From assembly GCA_958298945.1 (NCBI GenBank), contig OY282606.1, forward strand, positions 85,753,696 through 85,817,695: a DNA stretch of 64,000 bases. The letters run 5' to 3'. The notes under the pieces are model-generated. The model was not told the DNA's origin. It did not search any database and worked only from the letters and a program-made list of their open reading frames with translations. The number at the start of each line of letters is the position of its first letter. Position 1 is the first letter of the stretch. Shown piece by piece: positions 21,196 to 31,523 of the stretch. The translations under genes were made by a program, and so were the position numbers. This stretch comes from Atherix ibis. Its lineage: Eukaryota; Arthropoda; Insecta; Diptera; Athericidae.

Positions 21196-21534
21196 TTTGT
21201 TTTCCGAACAGGAATCCTTTTTCAGAACTTGAAAATCATCGCTATTTCTTGAGAAATTTTTTGTCATTTCTAAAATGACAATTTCTACAAATTTGATATC
21301 AAATGAAAGGTATTAATTTGTACTATTCGAAAATAAATACATCCAAAGACCTTAAGAAAAAATTTTATATTTTATTTTAAAGTAAATATATTTAAAAATC
21401 CCAACCACAAAATGCTGACTTTTCTTTTTTCCAAATACGAGTAACTATAAATATTACAATTGAATTATTTAAAATTAACGATATAGCAGCGAAGTAAGAA
21501 ATAATAATGTTATTTTATATCTTATACCAGGTGT
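21196..21534. other. AT-rich sequence, nothing recognised
   Basis: AT-rich filler before mauritiana copy B. The Jockey fragment does not visibly resume after the R1 insertion. Confidence 0.5.
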
Positions 21535-21536
21535 AT

Positions 21537-22438
21537 AAGCTTAAATCCGTTGTTTGGTCATAGATGGCTTCAGTGAGCATATGAAGCTACCATGGGCACG
21601 CCATACTTTTTTTTTATGAGTTTGACATCAATCAACATTAATCAGAACACATTGTCAGCAATTTCTTACAACAACATACATTTTTCCTTTGGTAATCATG
21701 TCTAGTTTTGTGCCAGAAAAAGAGCATATGCGGGAAGCTCTGCTTTGCTGCTTCAATTTGAAGAAATCGGCTGCCGAATCGCATCGAATGCATATAGAGG
21801 CCTATGGTGACAGTGCTTTATCTGAAACAACGTGCCGAGATTGTTTTTGTCGGTTCAAAGACCGCAATTTTGACTTGTGGGACAAGAAGCGTGAAAATCG
21901 GCCTAGGTAGGTTGAGGACCATCAATTGCAGGCTCTTTTGGACGAAGACGATAACCAATCACAAAATATGCTCGCGGAGCAATTATATGATACTCATTCA
22001 GCCATTTCCATGCATCTGGCCATGGGAAAGATTGAAAAGATCGGAAAATGGGTGCCGCATGAATTGAACGATAGGCAGATCCACGACAACGCACCATCGC
22101 ACACGTCAAAAATGGTCCAAAACTACTTGGAGACACTCAACTGGAAAGTGTTTTCCCACCCCGCTTATTCACCAGATCGGGCCCCTTCCGACTACAACTG
22201 TTTTCGTCGATGGACCACGCGCTCGCTGAGCAGCACTTCGATTCTTACGAAGACGTCCGAAAATGGCTTAATGAGGGGTTTACCTCGAAAGAGAAGGAAT
22301 TTTTTTTAGCGTGGTATCCACAAATTTCCCGAGAGATGAGAAAAATATGTAGCTAGCGAGGACAAGTACTTTGATTAAATTTTTTTTTGCTTTCTATGAA
22401 AAAACTAAATAACAGCGGATTTAAGCTTATACACCTGG
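21537..22438 (+). mobile_element. mauritiana-type mariner, copy B, internally deleted
   Basis: 902 bp with well-preserved TIRs (CCAGGTGTATAAGCTTAAAT at both ends, inverted) and TA on both sides (21535-21536, 22439-22440). About 380 bp is missing relative to a full mauritiana element. The TIRs are better kept than in the longer copies A and C. Confidence 0.95.
21698..22378 (+). pseudogene. Mos1-like transposase with internal deletion (copy B)
   Basis: ATG at 21698: SSFVPEKEHMREALLC...KKSAAESHR, TTCRDCFCRFKDRNFDLWDKK. An in-frame TAG at 21907-21909 replaces a Lys codon. The frame continues LQALLDEDDNQSQ and KIGKWVPHELNDRQ, then jumps (near 22080) directly to HDNAPSHTSKMVQNYLETLNW. The deletion removes the first catalytic Asp but keeps the second (HDN). 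After PAYSPDRAPSDY a frameshift corrupts the C-terminus. Cannot be active. Confidence 0.92.
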
Positions 22439-22440
22439 TA

Positions 22441-23243
22441 TATTAATTTTATTCCATTCAAAGTAGTTGTCTTAGGCAAGTATTTTTAATCTTAAGGAGG
22501 TAAAAAGGACATCAATTGCGATTAGATAAATAGGAGGTATCGTTACATGTCAGATTTGACGTGAAGAATCCTACACATATGTCTGAACCTTTTAAAGACT
22601 TCTTAATAAAAAGAAGTGTTTTTTTAAAGAAATTTTCGAAAGATTGCACATTTTCGTCAGATTTCCATGTTGAAAGCCTTCCTTTCACTGCTTCTGGGTC
22701 CTCCAACAATTCTTTTAATAGCACTAAAAAACTTGTGCTTTTGATAAGGAATGTTTCTCGTAGGCTCGTTGCAACTTTTTGGAAGTCATTTTGATGGATT
22801 CAGCAAGCTTAAAACAAAATTTGATGGTACTCCCAATTTCGCTGTTCAATTATAACGGAGAACGCACTGTAAAAACACATCAATTTACTTATTACGCTCT
22901 ATAGTATTTCGTAGTTACAGGATGATGTTGAAACTTTTACTAAACGTCTAGTTAGTACTGACTTACAAGGTTTGTGATAATCCGCAGTATTGCCAGATTG
23001 CTCTCAGTTATGACAATCTCTTCGCTTTTCTCTCAAACCTGCTACATAGAATATTTCTTACTTTAAACAAAGTGTAACAAAAAACATTTTTTTTTTAAGA
23101 TTCCACAAAATATATTTAAAGTTGGTTTTGATATGTTAATGCTTCTCGAAAAGTTGCCTAAAAACAGTTCAAGTTTTTCAGAAAATTTAAGTTTTTTGAT
23201 GATTTTTTTCTAAGAATCTTAAAAGGTGCTTAAACTTAAAATA
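22441..23243. other. Unassigned, with a diverged copy of the 35-kb repeat
   Basis: 22850-23010 resembles part of the 35311-36640 duplication (GTATTTCGTAGTTACAGGATGATGTTGAA against ATTCTTTTGGTGTAGTTACCGGATAATGTTGAA, compared by eye), including a following GCAGTATTGCCAGATT. The rest shows nothing recognisable. Confidence 0.5.
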
Positions 23244-24400
23244 TATAATGCATCCCAAAAATAACGCAAGAAGTAATTTTGATAGAAAATACAAGTTTAT
23301 AATTAGAAATGGTAAAATTTTTATTAATTCATTAAGGTTATATATGGAATAGCATATCAGATAAATAGGCTCCATGGATTTGCTGGCACATACGCACACT
23401 TTTGTTGACATTTTTCATGACCGTTTAGCATGAATATGGCTCAATTTCATTGATTCATCACTCAAATTTCTCCTTTAAGGTGTCGGTGATCGTAGGCTTA
23501 TTGGTGTGAACCCTAAACTTTAAAAACCCTAAAGTAAAATGTCCAACGGTGTTAAATCAGATGATCACCAAAACGTGGAATGATTCATGCAGTAATTGTA
23601 TTGTTTATCGGGCTATATGGCATATGGCACCATCTTGTTGAAACCACATATCCTCTACATTCATATATTGTAATTTAGATACAAAAAACTGAATTATCAT
23701 GTCACTATAGCGAGCACTATTAACTGTTATTGTATGACCAGCTGCATTTTCGAAGAAGAATTATCGAAGAGGTCCCAAGAGGTCCGATGATGCCTCCAAC
23801 TCAAAATTCGGATCACACAGTAATACATGGTGGATGTATTTATTTCTCAATAATTACTCGTAGATTTTCCGTACCCCAAATGCGACTATTTTGACAATTA
23901 ACCAAGACATCAAGATGAAAATGAGCTTCATTGCTGAAGATGATTTTATTCGAAAAATTCATCAAACTCCATTTGCTGTACGTGGTCAGTAGGGTTCAGT
24001 TCTTGAGTCAATTGAACTTTGTAAGCATGAAGAAGCAAATATTTCATGAAAATACGCTATAGAGAGTTTCTTAAAGTGCCCAATTCATGACCACAGTACC
24101 AAAATTGATGTTCATGGACTCTCACGAACTGCTTCGATACTTTTTCTTGAACCACTTGTTCATCCAGTCTTCCAAAAACTTTTAATTAATCTCTTCACAG
24201 CAACTGTAGCTACCAGATCTTAAGTATTTTTAAAATTTTGTTCAACAATAAAATAGCATTGTTCTATCATGCAGCGCTCTGTCAGCTATCACTTCAATAA
24301 ACTGTCAGCTATCATCACGTTGTCAATTTTTCCGTTGACAACACTTTACCGCACAAATTGATCATATTTAAAATTTTTGTAGATTTCGGAACACCCTATA
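23244..24400 (-). mobile_element. IS630/Tc1/mariner-type element, heavily decayed
   Basis: About 1.16 kb. The outer ends resemble each other in inverted form (GCATCCCAAAAATAAC at 23250; TTTCGGAACACCC ending near 24397). The minus strand keeps scattered coding echoes: a GGTTTCAACAAGATGG-type QQDG box near 23635 and a GAAGCTCATTTTCATCTTG segment near 23920 (DEAHFHL, first catalytic Asp). No open frame above about 70 codons. It is the longest copy of this family in the window and the only one with both ends. Confidence 0.72.
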
Positions 24401-24404
24401 CAAG

Positions 24405-24501
24405 CATGCGAATTGTATCAGACAGAAAGTTTTTTTTTTTGTTGATGAGATAGAACTTTTTCTAGGGTTAACTTTCAAACCAGCTGTCATCTGTCAAAGT
24501 A
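24405..24501. repeat. Left half of host repeat X with mariner at its TA
   Basis: The sequence up to CAGCTGTCATCTGTCAAAGTA matches 45134-45206 and 48745-48829. Its right half resumes at 25140-25265 (TGATTTTTACTGAG), after the mariner insertion. The unoccupied copy is at 48736-48945. Confidence 0.8.
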
Positions 24502-25139
24502 CGAGGTCTGTTCCAAAAGTATCGCGAATTTTGAATTTCCGCGGGTAACGTATATTCGATTTTCAATTTTTTGTAGCGATATATTGGTACTCATGTCTCT
24601 CACTTATGCCGATAAGTTCGCCCATTTTGAATGTTCAGTTAATTTTTGACAGTTGCTTTGTTTGCATGTGTTTTGGCTCGTCTTCGATTTTTGCCTCAAT
24701 TTCGACCAAAAACAGCATCGTATTAATATTGCTAAAGAACTGTTGGACTCTGTCCGCGATGACCCAAATTTGTTCCAGAGGGTCATAACTGGTGACGAAT
24801 ATGGGTTTATGGTTATGACGTGAAAACCAAAGCTCAATTATCCCAATGGAAGCTGCCGCACGAGCCAAGAACGAAAAATGCCCGCCAAGTTCGGTCGAAT
24901 GTGAAGGTTTTGCTTTCAGTTTTCTTCGATTGTAAGGGCGTGGTACATCTTGCCACAGGGTAGAACGGTCAATAAGGAATATTACCTGCAAGTTATGCGC
25001 AAGTTGCGCTAAGCAATTCGCCAGAAACGCCCAGATTTGTGGAAGAAACAAAAATTGGCATCGAAGGAGGAGCTGAACAAGATCACAAAAAATGATTTTT
25101 TGAAGTGCTTCGAGGAATGGAAAAAATGTTGGCACAAGT
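24502..25139 (+). mobile_element. GVQW3-type mariner deletion derivative
   Basis: Left TIR CGAGGTCTGTTCCAAAAGTA after TA. The 5' region is joined directly (GATTTTTGC / CTCAATTTCGACC near 24690) to codon ~125 of the transposase, removing start and HTH. Plus-strand remnants are QHRINIAKELLDSVRDDPN, VITGDE (first Asp), LPHEPRTKNARQVRSNVKVLL and a C-terminal NKITKNDFLKCFEEWKKCWHK. The segment with the second and third Asp is deleted. The right TIR is missing: the element ends abruptly in repeat X. Confidence 0.88.
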
Positions 25140-25265
25140 GATTTTTACTGAGTATAGTTTGTCATTTAATATTTGATAGACTCAATCTGGAGTATCGTTC
25201 CGGATTATTCAAATTTACTTCGAAAATCGATCAAAAATCCGTAAAGTGCAAAATTATTTTTTTTT

Positions 25266-28200
25266 CGATAACAACACTTTACCAAATAAAAATGGCGTAA
25301 AATTTAAATCTTCCATATTGGTTGGGACACCCTGAAAAATGAAAAAAAAAATTATACTTTTGAAAGCATTTCGTATATTTTTACTGAAAAACAAAGTTAA
25401 AAAAAAAAACATTTATAAAATCATAATAAACATCGTGAAAAGTTTTATTGTAATTTTAATTTGGAATTTCGATTCAATTAGTTCATTCTAATATATTTTA
25501 AATAGTTTTTTTGTTTGTTTTTAATTTATAATATTTTCTTAAAACTTTTATAAATATTGCAAAAATTAATTAGAAAATATTGGAAAGCAATCACCAAGCA
25601 GTTAATAACTTTGAATTAATCTAAAAACTTTTAAAAATTCTACATTAAAAAAAAATTTTCGAATTAAGGAAGTCAAGTTGGCAAATGGGATAGAAAATTA
25701 TGTACAGAAGATTAAGAATAACGACAAAAAGAAATAACATATTTTTTACTAGAATTTTATTTAAATTCATTTAAAAGAGCAATTCACTTATTCCACATAA
25801 TATTATCGTTCAGCACATAAACGATAATAATAGGTTAGACAGACCATCCCGCCTAACAGCACTGAAATTATTCCAAAACAATCAACAAACGGTCGAATAT
25901 ATCCGATCCGGATATTGATCATTTTAGTCCAATTACCTACTTGTGTATCGATAGTAATTTTATGCAATTCAGTGTCCCAACGACAGGAAAATAATATTCA
26001 AAAAGAAGCATCGTTTTATGTAAACGCTTACTTTTATGAACAGCATGCGTGCAGAAGTGACAATGAGCATTTTTGCATATTTGCGCCATTCTTTGCGATA
26101 AATTGCACAAAATGTGGACAAGTTAAGTATTTGACTCCTCTGATTCTGACTATGACTATAACTCTAACTCTGACTATGACTCTAAGTCTGAACACGTGTA
26201 AAACGACAATACAACATTTAAACGACGACAATACACACTTTTGCATTTGTGATTCCTAGAAAATGGCATAATAATTCCAAACCGACCGGATACGAAACAA
26301 TTTCACCTTAAATCTGTTTTTGATTAAGGCAAGGGCAGGAGGAGGAATGGTTCTATGGCTAAGGACTAGAGTCAAATGGATAAATATGCGTTCGTCGGTA
26401 AAAACAGGGAATATTTCTGCTTTATAAAAGCTATCAGTAAGGTTCGTTTAAGTTAGGTCAGTTTTGTACCTTGAAACCATTTCGTTTCCAGTTCTACTTG
26501 GTTGATTTTTCCCGATGGCCACTCGCACTGAATAGTTTCTTTCTGAAGTGAAAAGAGCTACGTACAAACGGAAGCACATAAAGTCTCGATCTACTATAGA
26601 GAATGGCGTTTTTCGTGCCACTTTCCGTGTCGAAAAACAAGTGTTCTTTAGGATATTTATATCCCCATCAAACCAGAGTCAAACCAATCGTCTCCCTCAC
26701 CAATATTACCTCCTCCATCTATGCCGTCCTCTACACCTATGCCGCCCTCTACACCTCTTCCGCTATCACTTGAAAAGCGTGGTTATTTTCTGTTCTGTGT
26801 ATTATTGTCCACTTTCACAATCGAATCGAAAATTCACACAAAAGGAGTTAGTGCAGCCAGAGTTTATGCATCGGTTTACCTACAAATCGAAACGAAATCA
26901 GCACTTATCGTACGACCGGTGGTACGTCCAGCGCAAGGCTTTTCCAAACTGGAGTATATCATCTGAACGGAAGGTTTTTTCAGAAATATGGTTGCATATA
27001 TGAGTACACAGCGGCTATACGACTGCAAAATTTCTGTTCATCGTAAATCCGAGCAAAAAGTCACTGTTCCCCCATTGAAGCTGGCAAACAATGGCCGAGG
27101 TGACTATCTCAAAGGATGCCGACCTGTTGCACTGCATGAGGTGCACTGCGGGCGCATGATCGCCATTTAATATATTTCCTAGCCTCGATATTCACGATCA
27201 TCAATGGATCTAGAGTACGTATGGATGTGTATAAAATGATTGGTGGTTTTGGACGCACCACATACGAGTACCGATGCAGTTGCGATTGCCACGGTAGAAG
27301 CAACAAAAATCAAAACAATTTTAATACAAACTTTTCCCTAACTTATCAGACAATCGAAGTGAAAAGAACAAATTTTTCTCATTTCACTGTACCCGCCTCT
27401 AATTATTAATTCGCAAAAGAATTAACGCCACTGTAATTTTCGAAATTGTTCCATTCACGAAATTGAGTTTTAGCCCCAAAAAAATGATTAATTACCAATT
27501 CTCACATTACAAACAAAACGCATTGAAAAATTGATCAAAGGATGCGTAAGCTTTCAAAAAACTGATTGTCATTCGATATTCATTTGGCTTTTTGGTAAAT
27601 ATCGAAATAAAAACAAAAGTTCTCTTCATGTCGTCTACAAGTGAATTTCTGGAGCCGAAAACATTTACCACCCATGCGAGTAAATTTACCTGTAAACACA
27701 ACTTTTCAAGTGGGTGTCAAACGGACTTATTGGATTCTAAACACACCCGCCACAAGGGCCTAACCAATTAGGAACACCAAACAAACGGTGGTAATTTCAA
27801 AGGTAAACATTTGAACTGGCGAAGGTCGAGTACTTAGCAATTATCACTTGTCTAGGGTGTGAAATTGGTCAATTCTGTCTGGATCGTCATTGACTGATCC
27901 GCCCAATATTCTAATCGAACTCCACGCATCTTAAGTCGTGATGATTCCACTAAATTCCCCTCCAAACTAGTATTTAATATAAATTTCTATCTACACGCTC
28001 GTTCTATTATTTCCGATTGTATTGACGACATAATGTTCAGATTTAAATTAAACCAAAGATTCCGATAATAAAAAAGAAGTAAAAGAACACGACCACCTAA
28101 GGAATCGTATTTTAGGCTCTTTCAACACTGGCGACGCATCCCAGATCGGTGTTAGTTTTTGTTTACATTTCTAACCCAAACCGATTTGACAGATGACAGT

Positions 28201-29212
28201 GCAGTGCAGTCAGTCAGTGACACCAACACACAAGCGATCCAACAAATCAACTTTACGCATCGGTCGTGTTGATTTGTTTTGAAAACAAATTATGCGACGC
28301 GACATGACGTCAATATTAGTCCAGCCATTAATTGTGTTAGCACGGCATTTACCTTTTACGAAAAGCCTTCTTTTTTTACCTTTTTGACCGTAATACTATG
28401 TAAGCAATCGACTCGAATTTGTTAAATGACCGCTAATTAACTTTAGCTCCCGCACTCACGCGAGAATCATTTTCTTTAAAATCGAAATCGTTTTATACAA
28501 ATTTCCAAATTGCTATAAAAAATCAACTTTTCTTCCGATTTGGATCCTTACCACCCAGGAGTGTATTTGGTGTAATAGATTCTAAATTGAATACAATCCA
28601 GATGAGTGGAAACGTTATTGTACTAGATTTTCAGGGAGAAACTGTCAAATACGACAGAGAGAAAAATTACTATCGAACGATTGTGAGGGAAAGAGACAAT
28701 TTCGTATTGGCAATCTGAAATTTAAAGGAATGCCGTGCACACTTTTTAGTCCACCATTTCTGAATTTTTAGTAAGAATTTTGAAATAATTTTAAAATTAT
28801 GCGAAAATTGTTTACAAATTAATTTTAATATTGTAAAAGACTAAAATTCATAGGATATTTAACCCCTTTTTTGAAAAAAAAAATAATAACGGTTGATTTT
28901 TTAAGTGTTTGATTTTGAAAATTTCCAAAAAAGCACAGAAAAATTACAAAAGTCTAAAAATCACCATAAATCACGGATTGCCATTTACTTTTTAAAAATT
29001 ATTTAATGTAAATGTTAGTTTTTTTTAAATTTCGATGATAACTACTATCCAACAAGACACCTACTTTCTGCTACCCAATCTGACATTCATCGACGTTAAT
29101 AACGACTGTAGCTCGAATAAGGGGTGATTTTTGAAGTCAAATTTAAAAAAAAAAAAAAAAAAATAATCTTTACTTTTCAAATGTTATTTTATGTAATTGT
29201 AGGGACGACTAC
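25266..29212. other. Unassigned; AT-rich then complex unique-looking DNA
   Basis: 25266-25800 and 28700-29200 are AT-rich. 25800-28700 is more balanced in composition, has no partner elsewhere in the window and no transposon motif. It contains a CTCTGACTATGA-type short-period repeat near 26140-26200. Open stretches such as 26548-27003 have no recognisable domain. This could be host intronic or intergenic DNA. Confidence 0.45.
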
Positions 29213-29894
29213 GTTTTAAGTGATCCATGCGAGAGGTCCAATTTTGAAACACTTTTTCGAGCATCTCGGCTGGTATCTCGCTAATAACACGTTATTAGCG
29301 AGATACCAGCCGAGAAGTGATCCAAGGCTGCAAGTGTTCCAAGGCTGCAAGTGACGCTGGTTTATCAGCATAGACGAGTGCCGTCACGTAGCCCCATAAA
29401 AATTAGTCTAGAGGTCCGAAACGTAAGATAAATTTATCATCTGTCAATATATCTATTGTTTCACGTGCTGTGTGGCATTTAGCACCGTCTTGTTGAAACC
29501 ACATGTCGAACAGATGCAGTACTTCCATTTTGGGCAAAAAAAAGATCGTAACCATCGAGTGATAGTCTAAAATCGTATAAAAAACAAAAAAAAACATTTG
29601 TCTCAACATTTTCTCAACAGAGACCCACTCACTAAAAATTTGAGTTTTGTTAGGTCGTTGAGCTTCAGTTCTTGCACGAGCTATATTTTACACACTTTTA
29701 GACCAAGATCCTTGCGTAAAATCTTCAACATAGTCGAGTAACATAATCCCAATTTCTGCTAACGGCGGTCTTTACCAATACTGGACGCTACGACAGCAAT
29801 ATTTTCCTCTGTACGCCCTCTACACAAATTTCGTCACTATTGCTTGAATTACTTGCTCAGTAGATCCGATTATGACAACCATGAAATGGTCACA
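29213..29894 (-). pseudogene. IS630/Tc1/mariner-type DDE transposase, truncated at the satellite
   Basis: Minus strand, N to C: GRTEENIAVVASSIGK (about 29780-29825), LRKDLGLK, LVQELKLNDL (29650-29680), then FFLPKMEVLHLFDMWFQQDGAKCHTA (29480-29545; second catalytic Asp in QQDG) and FLWGYVTALVYADKPASLAALE (about 29335-29400). The first catalytic Asp region is deleted. The N-terminal DNA-binding part is cut off where the 181-bp satellite begins. A perfect palindrome sits near its 3' end. Several frameshifts. Confidence 0.83.
29265..29314. repeat. Perfect 24-bp palindrome with 2-bp spacer
   Basis: 29265-29288 and 29291-29314 are exact reverse complements separated by AC. A short direct duplication (CCAAGGCTGCAAGTG twice, 29323-29353) follows immediately. 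The geometry matches 3228-3291. Confidence 0.92.
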
Positions 29895-31523
29895 GTGCGC
29901 GAAACACATTTTTTACAGAACACAAATTTTGATAATAAGGTTCAATAATTTATAGTGTCAATGACGGCGATCTGATCAGTTCCCAACGGGGGTTTTATTG
30001 ATTGTACAATTTTCAAATATATAAAAATATAAATCTATAAATTAATTTAACTAACTTTGAATATTATTTTAAAAAGTGCGCGAAACACATTTTTCACAGA
30101 GCACAAATTTTGATAATAAAATTCAATAATTTATCGTGTCAATGACGGCGATCTGATCAGTTTCCGTTCGGGGTATTATTGATTAAACAATTTTTAAATA
30201 TATAAAAATATAAATCTAGAAATTAATTTAACTAACTTTGAATATTATTTTAAAAAGTGTGCGAAACACATTTGTCACAGTGCACAAATTTTGATAGTAA
30301 AATTCAATAATTTATCGTGTCAATGACGGCGATCTGATCAGTTTCCGATGGGGGTTTTATTGATTGTACAATTTTCAAATATATAAAAATATAAATCTAG
30401 AAATTAATTTAACTAACTTTGAATATTATTTTAAAAAGTGCGCGAAACACATTTTTCACAGAGCACAAATTTTGATAATAAAATTCAATAATTTATCGTG
30501 TCAATAACGGCGATCTGATCAGTTCCCAATGAAGGTTTTATTGTTTGTACAATTTTCAAATATATAAAAATAAAAATCTATAAATTAATTTAACTAACTT
30601 TGAATATTATTTTAAAAAGTGCGCGAAACACATTTTTCACAGAGCACAAATTTTGATAATAAAATTCAATAATTTATCGTGTCAATGACGGCGATCTGAT
30701 CAGTTTCCGATGGGGGTTTTATTGAATGGACAATTTTCAAATATATAAAAATATAAATCTAGAAATTAATTTAACTAACTTTGAATATTATTTTAAAAAG
30801 TGCGCGAAACACATTTTTCACAGAGCACAAATTTTGATAATAAAATTCAATAATTTATCGTGTCAATGACGGCGATCTGATCAGTTTCCGTTGGGGGTAT
30901 TATTGATTGTACAATTTTTAAATATATAAAAATATAAATCTAGAAATTAATTTAACTAACTTTAAATATTATTTTAAAAAGCGTGCAAAACACATTTGTC
31001 ACAGAGCACAAATTTTGATAATAAAATTCAATAATTTATCGTGTCAATGACGGCGATCTGATCAGTTTCCGATGGGGGTTTTATTGATTGTACAATTTTC
31101 AAATATATAAAAATATAAATCTAGAAATTAATTTTAATAACTTTGAATATTATTTTAAAAAGTGCGCGAAACACATTTTTTACAGAGCACAAATTTTGAT
31201 TATAAAATTCAATAATTTATCGTGTCAATGACGGCGATCTGATCAGTTTCCGTTGGGGGTATTATTGATTGTACAATTTTTAAATATATAAAAATATAAA
31301 TCTAGAAATTAATTTAACTAACTTTAAATATTATTTTAAAAAGCGTGCAAAACACATTTGTCACAGAGCACAAATTTTGATAATAAAATTCAATAATTTA
31401 TCGTGTCAATGACCGCGATCTGATCAGTTTCCGATGGGGGTTTCATTTATTGTACAATTTTCAAATATATAAAAATATAAATCTACAAATTAATTTAACT
31501 AACTTTTAATATTATTTAAAAAA
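29895..31523. repeat. Satellite array, nine 181-bp units
   Basis: Units start at 29895, 30076, 30257, 30438, 30619, 30800, 30981, 31162 and 31343, each exactly 181 bp after the previous one. Every unit holds GTGTCAATGACGGCGATCTG or a one-base variant, an AATATATAAAAAT block and AATTAATTTAACTAAC. No unit has an open frame. Variant positions alternate between neighbouring units in the last four (see findings). The first unit adjoins the truncated transposase, and the last fades at ATTATTTAAAAAATTATG. Confidence 0.97.

Noticed and set aside
26548..27003. 151-codon open frame, plus strand
   Set aside because: No recognisable domain, overlapped by other open frames, low-complexity LHLCRPLHL repeat and no supporting signals. 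Most likely a chance frame in balanced-composition DNA.
29895..31523. Regular array considered as CRISPR or minisatellite gene
   Set aside because: The 181-bp units are repeated in full with no variable spacers and no open frame. It is a satellite in what appears to be eukaryotic DNA.
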